DNA of 64,000 nucleotides, from contig NZ_CP132294.1 in NCBI RefSeq assembly GCF_030734285.1, forward strand, positions 868,001 to 932,000. Direction: 5' to 3'. The notes under the pieces were generated by a model. It saw nothing but the letters and a program-made list of their open reading frames with translations. It was not told the DNA's origin and did no database searches. A program made the translations under genes and the position numbers. The DNA is from Natronococcus sp. AD-5. Its GTDB lineage: Archaea; Halobacteriota; Halobacteria; Halobacteriales; Natrialbaceae. Shown here piece after piece: positions 1 through 7,719 of this stretch. Every line of letters begins with the position of its first letter. The stretch's first letter is position 1.

Positions 1-371
1 CACACCCTCACGGCCGCCGTGTGAGCGCTCCGAATCGTCTTCGACTTCAATCCGGAGTTCGGTCGCGGTGGCGGGCTCGAGGTGCTCGAGCGGGCGGTCG
101 CCGAAGGCGCGGGCGAACCGTTCGGCGCTCGATTCGTCCCTTCGGACGCGGGCAACTCGTTGAGCAACTGATCGCGGTCGTACTCCGCGAGGCGTGTCCA
201 TCGCCGCGTTCAGGTCGTCGGTGTCGACGAGATACTCGAACGCGTCCAGTTCCGGTCCCCGGAAGGGCGCCTCGACGGTGAAGCGGTGGGAGTGTGGCGT
301 CCCCGCGGGACCGGAATCGGGTCCCGTCAGATAGTGCTGGCGACGGACCGGGCGACCGAGACGGCGTACAG
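1..371 (-). pseudogene. Decayed 6-pyruvoyl-tetrahydropterin-synthase-family gene (partial, runs off the left edge)
   Basis: On the minus strand three frames must be joined to read a pterin-synthase (PTPS/QueD fold) protein. The order is YAVSVARSVA, then QHYLTGPDSG...HSHRFTVEA...LVDTDDLNAAMDT, then LAEYDRDQLLNELPASEGTN, then SAERFARAFGDRPLEHL. The HSH metal-ligand motif and the SAERFAR segment are typical of the family. One base is missing before QHYL, one base is extra after MDT, and one base is missing after EGTN. The expected ATG reads CTG (369-371). The 3' end lies outside the window. Three indels and a lost start in under 400 bp make this a pseudogene unless the assembly is poor here. Family assignment is from memory of haloarchaeal homologues. 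Confidence 0.7.
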
Positions 372-453
372 ACGTCAACCTGCGACGGGGATCGTGTAAA
401 CTGCTCTACCGGCCGGCACTCGGTGGAAGCCGTGCGGAGAAAACTGGCGGGCG

Positions 454-603
454 CTACTCGAATCGGAGGACGTGCGTCCATTCGTTGTCGCACTCGTCGC
501 ACGTCAGCGTCGCCGTTACCTCCTCGCCCTGGCGTTCCTTTTCCACACGCTCCGCCGTTCCGGTCTCGCAGTTCGGGCACCGAGTCGTTATCTCCTCTTT
601 CAT
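454..603 (-). CDS. 49-residue zinc-ribbon protein (CPNC/CDEC)
   Basis: A 49-residue frame begins MKEEITTRCPNCETGTAERV and ends WTHVLRFE. Two CxxC knuckles (C9/C12 and C35/C38) are separated by a short acidic stretch, which is the layout of a single zinc ribbon. The first knuckle, CPNCETG, resembles the CPxCG-type micro-proteins that are abundant in haloarchaea. Such proteins usually act through protein or nucleic-acid contacts, but a role cannot be read here. The frame is complete with ATG and TAG, and a TATA-like stretch lies upstream around 640-655. It stands intact between decayed genes, which argues that it is under selection. Confidence 0.75.
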   Translation of the reverse strand: MKEEITTRCPNCETGTAERVEKERQGEEVTATLTCDECDNEWTHVLRFE

Positions 604-737
604 GCTCTGGCCTCGATTCTCACCCTCCATCAAGGACCTGCTTGCATAGTACTAAGTCGCGACGAAGCGACTGTTCGGGCATCCGAGAAGGGGTTCGGTC
701 GACGAGCGTCAGCGACGGTCGGAGCGCCGATCTACGG

Positions 738-902
738 CTACTTTCCGTAGCGGATCGCCTGAAGTATCCAGAACAGGACGTAGCCGCCTTCGAAGAGCGC
801 GGCGACGAACGCACCTCGGTCGGTGAGGGGAAGCAGGGTCGTGAGACTGATCTCGAGAAGCGCGTCTGTATCGTGAGGTACGCGCCGAACGAGAATCCAC
901 AC
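738..902 (-). CDS. Possible 54-residue hydrophobic protein or gene fragment
   Basis: A minus-strand frame with a GTG start at 902 encodes 54 residues. The C-terminal half is a plausible membrane helix (GAFVAALFEGGYVLFWILQA) followed by the basic tail IRYGK and a stop. The frame stays open upstream of the GTG without another start codon, so it may be the C-terminal remnant of a longer membrane-protein gene. That would fit the surrounding decay. No family is recognised. Confidence 0.3.
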   Translation of the reverse strand: MWILVRRVPHDTDALLEISLTTLLPLTDRGAFVAALFEGGYVLFWILQAIRYGK

Positions 903-932
903 CGCTCGAGAACCGGAGGCGATAGCCGAACG

Positions 933-1286
933 CTACTCCCCGCTGCCGATCGAGATGTCAGAGAGCGTAATCTCGACGTTCTCGACGGTGACGTCGAGCC
1001 GGCACACCTCGTAGGTCGTGTCGTCGTACTCGACCGTCAGCCCCTCGGTCTGGATCGACAGCGAGTCGATCGTATGTGTTCGTTCTTCGATCGTTACCGA
1101 CGGGAGTCCGTCGCCCGTAATTTCAGCGCCGTCGATATGATACTCGTTGTCCTCGACCGAGACGACGACGCTGCCGAGTTGTTCGACGTCCGTTTCGCCG
1201 GTATCAGCGACTGCCGCCGTCGATAATCCGCCGAGGGTCATGGCGACGACGAGCGCTACTACGACGATTTGCGTGTACGAGCGCAT
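933..1286 (-). CDS. Small secreted protein of unknown function
   Basis: This 117-residue protein starts MRSYTQIVVVALVVAMTLGG and has a clear Sec-type signal peptide with cleavage likely after an Ala-rich stretch near residue 27. The mature part is about 90 residues, acidic, with alternating beta-strand character (VSVEDNEYHI, VEYDDTTYEV, VENVEITLSD) and one cysteine. An AT-rich promoter candidate (ACTTATTG on the plus strand, 1307-1314) lies about 25 bases upstream of the ATG, consistent with a leaderless transcript. It has no recognised domain. It is probably an exported beta-sandwich protein. Confidence 0.65.
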   Translation of the reverse strand: MRSYTQIVVVALVVAMTLGGLSTAAVADTGETDVEQLGSVVVSVEDNEYHIDGAEITGDGLPSVTIEERTHTIDSLSIQTEGLTVEYDDTTYEVCRLDVTVENVEITLSDISIGSGE

Positions 1287-1499
1287 ACCTATATCTATTC
1301 ACCACAAACTTATTGACTGAATCGTCTGCATTATCAACGAATATAATACCTGTCTCGAACGAATATACAATCTCTTTCACACGATCGCGGTCGGCGTCCG
1401 AGCGCCGCCGGTCGGAGCGAGGGCGCACCGTGTGCGTTCGGACGACCGTGAAGAGGAGCGAACGCGTCGCAACCGGAGGAAACGGTCGGTACAGTGATC

Positions 1500-2210
1500 G
1501 TTCGCTCGTAAGTTAACAATACCTGCACCGCCTCGTCGGGATTTGCTTCGAGCGGTTCGTACGCCTCGCTCGCGTCCTCGAGCGGGAACTCGTGCGTGTA
1601 CAGCGGACGAGATCGAGGCGCTGCAACCAGTTCCAGACCGTCTCACGGCGGCGCTCGCGGCTCCACTGACCGGAGAGGCGGGGAGCGATCGCGCTCACCC
1701 GGCTGCTCCGGACGTCGATCCGGGCGGTGGAAGCGGCCCTCGAAGTCGACCGTCGCCGGCTTCGTCCCGTACCAGGAGCCGACGAGGACGCGTCCGTCGA
1801 ACCCGTCCTCGCCACGGCGCCGTCGAGCACATCCGGGTCACCGGAGAGTTCGTGGGTGAGATCAGCCGGTGAGACGGCGACGCCGTCGTCAGGAAGCCGA
1901 CGATTCCCCGACCGAAGACGGCGACGCGCTCGCCGAGCAGCGGTTGCCCGTCCAGCACGAACGTGACCGCCGTCTCGAGCGTGACGTAGCCGTACGAGAG
2001 GGGAGGAGAGGTCGCCTTCGAGGTCCTCGAGTTCGGTGTCCGCGGCGAGATCGGTGGGTGCTTCTCCCGGTAGAGCGACCCCTCGGTGCCGGCGCTGATC
2101 GCGGAGACCGTCGTTCGGACGCGAACCTCGTCCGGACCGGGTCCGGGGACGGGACGCGTACGGATCGCCACCGTCCGCGGCGCGGTAAACGAAAGCGTAC
2201 GCGCGTTCAT
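1500..2210 (-). pseudogene. Shredded zinc-type alcohol dehydrogenase (threonine-dehydrogenase-like) gene
   Basis: The N-terminus reads MNARTLSFTAPRTVAIRTRP...PDEVRVRTTVSAISAGTEG, the standard start of haloarchaeal zinc-binding dehydrogenases of the MDR superfamily. After that, frames alternate. The stretch TDLAADTELEDLEGDLSSP lies in a shifted frame. PLSYGY is followed at once by TLETAVTFVLDG, which implies loss of roughly 60 codons. GRGIVGFLTTA jumps to a late segment (DLTHELSGDPDVLDGAVA, then FDGRVLVGSWYGTKPATVDF), which implies a second deletion inside the NAD-binding domain. The C-terminal part LYTHEFPLEDASEAYEPL is in yet another frame. The gene is clearly dead. The domain identity is well supported; the boundaries are approximate. 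Confidence 0.8.
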
Positions 2211-2532
2211 CGGCGATGACCTCGTCGACCGGGCGAGAACGCCTGCCTGCGGCCGGGATCGATCACGGTGGGTACGATCGATCGGGAAACGCGCGACTGT
2301 TTGTGCGAGCAGTCGACCTCGCCGTTACATTCATGGCTGTGGTCCTATTTCGTCGATCATACCGAGGAGAAATCGGGCAGTACACCGCACGGGGTGACCG
2401 AAGGAGGACGAGGTGAAGACCTCCCTACAGGACGAATACCGTTACCGTGACCGAGTTACGCGTGATTCAGTCGTTTCGTGTCGACCGATACTGCTCGAAT
2501 AACAAAATCACACGGACCTGTCGGTGGCTGCT
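2211..2532. other. 322-bp intergenic stretch with promoter of the MBL-fold gene
   Basis: No coding frame here looks real. The right end holds an AT-rich element (GAATAACAAAATC, about 2496-2508), 25-35 bases before the ATG at 2533, matching the usual haloarchaeal TATA position for a leaderless transcript. The rest is featureless and may be further remains of the decayed region to the left. Confidence 0.5.
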
Positions 2533-3942
2533 ATGCAGGTCACGTATCTCGAATCGGCCGCGATACTCGTCGAAGACGAAGACGCGTCGATACTCTGCGA
2601 TCCCTGGCTGGTCGACGGCGCGTACTACGGCTCGTGGGCGCACTATCCCGAACCGGAGTTCGTGCCCGAGGATTTCAACCACGTCGACTACATTTACATC
2701 TCGCACATCCATCCGGATCACTTCGATCCCGACACGCTCGAGCGGATGGATACGGACATTCCGATTCTCATCCACGACTACCGGTGGGACTACCTGCGAG
2801 ACGCCATCGAGGAACTGGGGTACGACGTAATCGAGCTTCCGCACGGCCAGCGGACGCACCTGACCGGGGATATGCACATCAACATTCTCGCAGCCGACGG
2901 CTGCGACCCGGAACTGTGCGGAAACTACTTCGGCTGTACCTGGTACGACCCCGAGGCCGAGTCGCCCGGATCGACGCAGGTCGACTCGATGGCCGTCATC
3001 GACAACGGCGAGTTCACCATCGTCGATACTAACGACGTTCCGTTCGCCATGGCGGAATCGGGCTGTCGGAAAGTCAAGCGCGACTACGGGGAGGTCGACC
3101 TCCTCTGTCACCAGTACAGCGCGGCGCAGTTCTACCCGCAGGCCGTGACGAACTACAGTCACGAGCGGAAGATCCGCGAACGCGACCGTGTCATTCGCGA
3201 GAAGCACGAACTCGCCCTCGAGTTCATCGACGTCTTCGAACCGGCCTACTACATGCCGTTCGCCGGGGAGTACGTGCTCGCGGGCGACCTCGTTCACCTG
3301 AACGAGTACACGGCCAATCCGCCGCGGGAGGACGCGCTCGAGTTCTTCGAGAACGCCGTCGACCCCGACGAGCACGAGTGCGTCTTCCTCAACTCCGGGG
3401 AGCACATCGACCTCGAGACCGGCGAGCGCTCCGCCCCGTTCGAGCCCGCCGACCCCGAGGCGAAGCAGCGATACATCGAGGAGGTGCTGGCCGAACGGTC
3501 GTTCGACTACGAGGCGGATCCGATCCCGACGCTGTCGGAGCTGCAGGCGTACGTTCCCTACGCCTACGAGAACCTGGAGGAGAAGCGCGTGAAGATCGGC
3601 TACAGCACCGACACGATGGTGCTCGTCTCGACGGTCGACGACGTCTACCTCGAACTCTCGATGAACGGCGGCGGCTACCGGTACGTCTCGGACCCGGACC
3701 TCGAGGAGTACGACGGCTACGTCAAGATGGAGGTCGACCCGCGACTCCTGAAACGCCTCTTCGAGGGGCCACACAGCGCCTACTGGGCGGACGCGAAGAT
3801 CGGATCTCACCTCGGAATCAGCAAGGTACCGGACATCTACGAGCGGGGGCTGTTCCTCTGTCTCGGCTCGTTCCACGCCCACGGGTACGACGTGAATCCC
3901 GCGTCGAGCGAGACGTCGGACGCGAGGGTCGCACAGGATTGA
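2533..3942 (+). CDS. MBL-fold metallohydrolase (CMP-Neu5Ac-hydroxylase/UlaG-like)
   Basis: This 469-residue protein carries the metallo-beta-lactamase-fold signature HIHPDH at residues 58-63, followed by FDPDTLE. Further candidate metal ligands occur in ADGCDPELCGNYFGC and in STQVDSMAVIDNGEFTIVDT. The N-terminus MQVTYLESAAILVEDEDASI...CDPWL is typical of UlaG/CMAH-like MBL proteins that act on sugar or nucleotide-sugar derivatives. The long C-terminal half (after about 270) has no recognised domain and is roughly twice the usual MBL length. ATG 2533 is preferred over an in-frame GTG at 2524 because of the TATA spacing. It is a stand-alone gene next to decayed neighbours, and the substrate is unknown. 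Confidence 0.8.
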   Translation: MQVTYLESAAILVEDEDASILCDPWLVDGAYYGSWAHYPEPEFVPEDFNHVDYIYISHIHPDHFDPDTLERMDTDIPILIHDYRWDYLRDAIEELGYDVIELPHGQRTHLTGDMHINILAADGCDPELCGNYFGCTWYDPEAESPGSTQVDSMAVIDNGEFTIVDTNDVPFAMAESGCRKVKRDYGEVDLLCHQYSAAQFYPQAVTNYSHERKIRERDRVIREKHELALEFIDVFEPAYYMPFAGEYVLAGDLVHLNEYTANPPREDALEFFENAVDPDEHECVFLNSGEHIDLETGERSAPFEPADPEAKQRYIEEVLAERSFDYEADPIPTLSELQAYVPYAYENLEEKRVKIGYSTDTMVLVSTVDDVYLELSMNGGGYRYVSDPDLEEYDGYVKMEVDPRLLKRLFEGPHSAYWADAKIGSHLGISKVPDIYERGLFLCLGSFHAHGYDVNPASSETSDARVAQD

Positions 3943-3944
3943 AC

Positions 3945-4336
3945 CCCGGGCCCGGCGCCGCGATCGGCGCGAGTGCGCGTCGGACGATCCCGTCGAGTCC
4001 GGCCGCGAGTGCGAAGAGGGCGGCGGGCGCCCACGCGGCGGCCGGCGGCGAGCGAGCGATCACGAACCCGGCGAGCACCGCGACCGCGCCGCCGCGTGCG
4101 AGGGTCACCCACGTCGCGAGTGTAAGCGGCTGCGGATTCGTCCGATCGGCCGCTCGGAAGAACAGCGCCGACTCGAGACCGACGACGCTCGCAACGACCG
4201 CGAGAAACGCGGCGGTCGGTCCGGCGGGCCACGTCGCCTCGAGCGCGAGAGCAGCGGTCGAGGCCGCGGTCGCGCACCCGAGCGCGGCGCGTCCCACCGC
4301 GGAGTCGTGCGGCGAATTCGCCGGATGGTACCGTCG
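3945..4336 (-). pseudogene. Truncated CDP-alcohol phosphatidyltransferase-like gene
   Basis: The minus-strand frame from a GTG at 4297 reads GRAALGCATAASTAALALEA... and then LTLATWVTLARGGAVAVLAG...ALFALAAGLDGIVRRALAPI. This matches the N-terminal half of haloarchaeal CDP-alcohol phosphotransferases, where the helix with a TLARG-like motif precedes the catalytic DGx2ARx8DGx3Dx3D signature. Here the protein breaks exactly at that point: only LDG remains, and the frame then runs antisense into the 3' end of the MBL gene. An EFAARLR segment typical of the start lies upstream in another frame, suggesting one more indel. The catalytic domain is absent, so the gene is dead. Confidence 0.6.
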
Positions 4337-4337
4337 A

Positions 4338-4716
4338 TCACGGCTCCTCGCGGGGATAGAGGACGACGAACGCGACGATCAGCAGCCCAGTGCGACCGTG
4401 TCGACGACCTCGGGAACGGAGAGGTCGTCGACGGCGGTTGGTTCGTTGACGGGATACCAGAAGAGGCTCCGGGCGACGGTGAACGGAATTCCGGCGAGGT
4501 AGACGGGACGACGGCGATACCCGACGAGCACGGGCGCGATTCCGACGAGGAATCCGACGGTCGCGAGCAAGAAAGCCCCGCCCATCCGGTGCGGGAGAAA
4601 CTCCACGCCGAGCGCCGGGTGGACGATCGCGGAGACGGTCGCCAGGGCGATCGCCGCCCGGTGAACGGAAGGGGCGTGAGCGACTCGAACGCGAGGCGTC
4701 CCTCAGAAACGGACAT
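4338..4716 (-). pseudogene. Frameshifted four-helix membrane protein (DUF7475-like)
   Basis: Three frames join into one membrane protein. It begins MSVSEGRLAFESLTPLP, then SVHRAAIALATVSAIVHPAL...GFLVGIAPVLVGYRRRPVYL...PFTVARSLFWYPVNEP...PEVVDTVAL, then LLIVAFVVLYPREEP and a stop at 4338. The pattern of four helices with GYRRR, a YPVNEP-like turn and a final VVLY is familiar from a haloarchaeal family that I recall as DUF7475. One indel sits near 4665 and another near 4380. The family name is from memory; the frame structure is directly visible. Confidence 0.6.
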
Positions 4717-4766
4717 GTAAACGTGCTACCAAGAAGGACGGAAGAACGCGTTCCGGCGGCGAGACG

Positions 4767-5387
4767 TCAAATCTTGTTCGCGGGCGGGATCGTCCGTTCG
4801 TCGGGGTTGGTCGTCCCGCCGGCGCCGAACAGGACCCGCACGCCGGCGCCGGTTCCCAGAATCGCGGCGATTCCGGTGACGACGACGGCTACCGGCACCG
4901 AGAGCGCGGAGAGCCCGCTCAGGAGCGTGCCGACGATCACCCCGACCCACAGCCGGTCCCGGCCGAGTCGCGTCGCGACCGAGACGCCCACGGCGACGAA
5001 GCCGAGCGCCGTCAGGACCGGCAGGGCGGTCGCGCCCACGACGACCATGATGACGCCGAAGAACATCCCGACGTTCGTGTCGAGAAGGAGGTAGCCGCCG
5101 CTCGCGAGGCCGCCGAGAACGAGCGCGGTCGGAACCCCGACGCAGCTCGAGATGACGGGACTCCGACGGGATTTCGCGACGATCCGCGCGCCGTAGCCCT
5201 GGAGCAGCCCGAGGACGACCGTCGCGAGGAGCAACGTCGCGGCGAACTGAACGCCGGCTCGCTCGAGCGGACCGAGCGACTGGAACAGTTCGACCCCACC
5301 CTGAATCGCGGCGAGGTGCCCGACCGTCTCCCGGGCCGGACCGTCAATGGCGTGTAATAAGTTTGTTGGCCACATACACAGATTCAT
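4767..5387 (-). CDS. Multi-pass membrane protein of unknown function
   Basis: This 206-residue protein has a short N-terminal segment (HLAAIQGGVELFQSLGPLER) followed by about five hydrophobic helices: FAATLLLATVVLGLL, VGVPTALVLGGLASGGYLL, MFFGVIMVVVGATALPVL, LWVGVIVGTLLSGLSAL and VPVAVVVTGIAAILGTGAGV. It ends in a polar tail with PDERTIPPANKI. Its general look is like haloarchaeal membrane proteins with bactofilin-linked or unknown roles, and no catalytic motif is evident. A second in-frame ATG lies four codons downstream of the first (MWPTNLL), so the start is uncertain by that much. It is transcribed away from the ribosomal operon and shares its upstream region. Confidence 0.75.
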   Translation of the reverse strand: MNLCMWPTNLLHAIDGPARETVGHLAAIQGGVELFQSLGPLERAGVQFAATLLLATVVLGLLQGYGARIVAKSRRSPVISSCVGVPTALVLGGLASGGYLLLDTNVGMFFGVIMVVVGATALPVLTALGFVAVGVSVATRLGRDRLWVGVIVGTLLSGLSALSVPVAVVVTGIAAILGTGAGVRVLFGAGGTTNPDERTIPPANKI

Positions 5388-5500
5388 TACATTGTCATTG
5401 GTTAATGTTTTCGGTTCGATCGGTGTACGTATCCGATCGACGGCCGGGAGCGGCCCCGCGACGCGTTCGGTCCGGAGACGCGGGCGGTACAGTTCGACGG

Positions 5501-5508
5501 GTTTAAGT
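5501..5508 (+). promoter_or_regulatory. TATA box of the L1-L10-L12 operon
   Basis: GTTTAAGT at 5501-5508 is a good haloarchaeal TATA element. Transcription would start near 5530, leaving a leader of about 65 nt before the rpl1 ATG at 5595. A leader is expected for this operon, although most haloarchaeal mRNAs are leaderless. Confidence 0.6.
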
Positions 5509-5534
5509 CCGGCATGGCACTTCGTTCAACAGAG

Positions 5535-5591
5535 ACAGGCATTGCCTGTTTCACTGACCCGTAGGAGCACTCCTGCGTACTACGGAGGTGA
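5535..5591 (+). promoter_or_regulatory. Structured 5' leader of rpl1: two hairpins and Shine-Dalgarno (putative L1 autoregulation site)
   Basis: Two inverted repeats lie in the leader. ACAGGC-ATT-GCCTGT (5535-5549) forms a 6-bp hairpin with a 3-nt loop. CCGTAG (5559-5564) pairs with CTACGG (5580-5585) and encloses a smaller AGGA/TCCT pairing. The second stem runs into the Shine-Dalgarno GGAGGTGA (5584-5591), so its formation or protein binding would mask the ribosome site. Archaeal L1 is known to repress its own operon by binding an mRNA mimic of its 23S rRNA site, and such a leader was described for Halobacterium. That this leader is that site is an inference from position and structure. Confidence 0.6.
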
Positions 5592-5594
5592 ACG

Positions 5595-6227
5595 ATGGCA
5601 GATTCGGATATTGAAACCGCAGTCACTCGCGCACTCGAGGACGCACCCGATCGGAACTTCACCGAGACGGTCGACCTCGCGATCAACCTGCGCGATCTCG
5701 ACCTGAACGAACCGTCGAACCGTGTTGACGAGTCCGTCGTCCTGCCGTCCGGAACCGGCCAAGAGACGCAAATCGTCGTCATCGCCGAGGGGGAAACCGC
5801 CGTCCGCGCCGAAGAGGTCGCGGACCAGGTTCTCTCGGAGAGCGACGTGGCCGATCTGGACGACGACGAGGCCAAAGACCTCGCAGACGAGACGGACTTC
5901 TTCATCGCCGAAGAGGCGATGATGCAAGACATCGCCCGGCACCTGGGTACCATCCTCGGTCCCCGAGGGAAGATGCCGGACCCGCTCAGTCCCGACGACG
6001 ACGTCGTCGAGACGGTCAACCGGCTCAAGAACACCGTGCAAATCCGTTCGCGCGACCGCCGCACGTTCCACACGCGCGTCGGCGCCGAGGACATGAGCGC
6101 CGAGGACATCAGCGACAACATCGACGTTATCCTCCGGCGTCTGCACGCCGACCTCGAGAAGGGCCCGCAGAACATCGACTCCGTCTTCGTGAAGACGACG
6201 ATGGGGCCGTCCGTGGAGGTGGCCTGA
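5595..6227 (+). CDS. rpl1: Large ribosomal subunit protein uL1
   Basis: A 210-residue archaeal L1 with a full-length two-domain layout. Landmarks are [20 protein letters not shown] near the N-terminus, [20 protein letters not shown] in the middle (the conserved GPRGKMP loop) and TMGPSVEVA at the C-terminus. It forms the L1 stalk near the E site of the 50S subunit and in archaea also acts as a translational repressor of its own operon. It is first gene of a three-gene operon and is separated from rpl10 by one base. The start is fixed by a strong Shine-Dalgarno. The protein is strongly acidic, as expected for a salt-in cytoplasm. Confidence 0.98.
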   Translation: MADSDIETAVTRALEDAPDRNFTETVDLAINLRDLDLNEPSNRVDESVVLPSGTGQETQIVVIAEGETAVRAEEVADQVLSESDVADLDDDEAKDLADETDFFIAEEAMMQDIARHLGTILGPRGKMPDPLSPDDDVVETVNRLKNTVQIRSRDRRTFHTRVGAEDMSAEDISDNIDVILRRLHADLEKGPQNIDSVFVKTTMGPSVEVA

Positions 6228-6228
6228 A

Positions 6229-7269
6229 ATGAGCGCAGAGGCCGAACGCAAGACCGAGAACCTTCCCCAGTGGAAGAAAGAGGAAGTCGACGAGCTCACG
6301 GATCTCATCGAGAGCTACGAGAGCGTCGGCGTCGTCGGTATCGCCGGCATTCCGAGCAAACAGCTACAGGACATGCGCCGCGACCTGCACGGCACCGCCG
6401 AGTTGCGCGTCAGCCGCAACACCCTGCAGGTTCGGGCCCTGGAAGCCGCCGGACTCGACGACCTCGTCGAGAACATCGAGCAACAGGTCGGTCTGGTCGG
6501 AACGAACGACAACCCGTTCGCGCTCTACAAGGAGCTCGAGGCGTCGAAGACGCCCGCGCCGATCAACGAGGGCGAAGTCGCCCCGAACGACATCGTGATC
6601 CCCGAAGGGGACACCGGTGTCGACCCGGGGCCGTTCGTCGGCGAACTCCAGAGCGTCGGCGCGAACGCGCGCATCGAGGACGGTTCGATCCAGGTCATGG
6701 AGGACTCGACGGTCCTCGAGGCAGGCGAGGTAGTCTCAGCCGACCTCGCGAACGTCCTCAACGAGCTCGGCATCGAGCCCAAGGAAGTCGGTCTCGACCT
6801 TCGCGCCGTCGTGGCGGAGGGGACGCTCTTCGACCCCGAGGACCTCGACATCGACGTCGAGGCCTACGAGAGCGACATCCAGGCGGCCGCCGCCGGCGCC
6901 CGGAACCTCTCGATCAACGCGAGCTACCCGACCGAGGCGACGGCGCCGACCCTCATCGCCAAGGCCACGGGCGAGGCCAAGAGCCTCGGCCTGCAGGCGG
7001 CGATCGAGGACGAAGACCTGATGCCCGACCTCGTCAGCAAGGCCGACGCGCAGCTGCGCGCGCTCGCGGCCCGGATCGACGACGAGGAAGCCCTGCCTGA
7101 AGAACTGCAGGGCGTCGAGGCGCCCGCCGCCGAGCCGGCTGCGGACGACGACGAAGACGAATCGGCAGACGACCAAGACGAAGCTGAGGCCGACGAGGCC
7201 GACACCGACGATGACGACGACGACGAAGACGGCGGTGGCGGCGAAGGGCTCGGCGCGATGTTCGGATAA
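6229..7269 (+). CDS. rpl10: Large ribosomal subunit protein uL10 (stalk base P0)
   Basis: A 346-residue archaeal P0. The N-terminal rRNA-binding domain contains [20 protein letters not shown] and [13 protein letters not shown]. The middle holds the archaeal insertion domain (roughly 110-200). Alpha-helical spine segments that bind L12 dimers follow (around 240-290). The tail is an acidic hinge of Asp/Glu runs ending [12 protein letters not shown], which is shared with rpl12 and recruits translation GTPases. It lies immediately after rpl1 and 20 bases before rpl12, so the two partners of the stalk pentamer or heptamer are co-translated. Confidence 0.98.
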   Translation: MSAEAERKTENLPQWKKEEVDELTDLIESYESVGVVGIAGIPSKQLQDMRRDLHGTAELRVSRNTLQVRALEAAGLDDLVENIEQQVGLVGTNDNPFALYKELEASKTPAPINEGEVAPNDIVIPEGDTGVDPGPFVGELQSVGANARIEDGSIQVMEDSTVLEAGEVVSADLANVLNELGIEPKEVGLDLRAVVAEGTLFDPEDLDIDVEAYESDIQAAAAGARNLSINASYPTEATAPTLIAKATGEAKSLGLQAAIEDEDLMPDLVSKADAQLRALAARIDDEEALPEELQGVEAPAAEPAADDDEDESADDQDEAEADEADTDDDDDDEDGGGGEGLGAMFG

Positions 7270-7289
7270 CCACAACTGGAGACACACCA

Positions 7290-7631
7290 ATGGAATACGT
7301 TTACGCTGCACTCATCCTGAACGAAACGGACGAAGAGATCAACGAAGACAACCTGACGAACGTGCTCGACGCCGCCGGCGTCGACGTCGAGGAGTCCCGC
7401 GTCAAGGCGCTCGTCGCCGCGCTCGAGGACGTCGACATCGACGAGGCCGTCTCCGAGGCTGCCGCCGTCCCCGCCGGCGGTGCCGCCGCAGGCGGTGCCG
7501 CGGCCGACGAGGCTGCAGGCGACGAAGCGGAAGAAGAAACCAGCGACGTCCCGGACACGCCGGACGAAGACGAGGACGAGGACGAAGACGAGGAGGCCGG
7601 CGGCGAAGGGCTCGGCGAACTCTTCGGCTAA
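7290..7631 (+). CDS. rpl12: Large ribosomal subunit protein P1 (archaeal L12)
   Basis: This 113-residue archaeal L12/P1 has the N-terminal dimerisation helices [20 protein letters not shown]...[20 protein letters not shown], then an Ala/Gly hinge ([17 protein letters not shown]). The acidic tail ends [12 protein letters not shown], nearly the same as the rpl10 end. It supplies multiple copies to the ribosomal stalk that contacts aEF1 and aEF2. It is last gene of the operon, followed by a hairpin and T-rich stretch. L11, often near this cluster, is not in the window. Confidence 0.98.
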   Translation: MEYVYAALILNETDEEINEDNLTNVLDAAGVDVEESRVKALVAALEDVDIDEAVSEAAAVPAGGAAAGGAAADEAAGDEAEEETSDVPDTPDEDEDEDEDEEAGGEGLGELFG

Positions 7632-7675
7632 GTCGCGACGCGACGATTTCGACGACCCCGATTTTCTTTCGACGC
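7632..7675 (+). terminator. Likely terminator of the ribosomal operon
   Basis: Directly after the rpl12 stop codon, GTCGC-GAC-GCGAC (7632-7644) can form a short 5-bp hairpin. About 20 bases later comes a T-rich run (GATTTTCTTT, about 7663-7672). Archaeal termination depends mostly on T-tracts, so the T-run is the more meaningful part. Confidence 0.4.
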
Positions 7676-7719
7676 AGCGATCCAGTAGTTACTTCTCCGC
7701 GCCGCGTGAGCGATCAGTC

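Noticed and set aside
6924-7205. Ser/Ala-rich minus-strand frame over rpl10
   Set aside because: Complement of Asp/Glu-rich codons; a well-known artefact in acidic halophile proteins.
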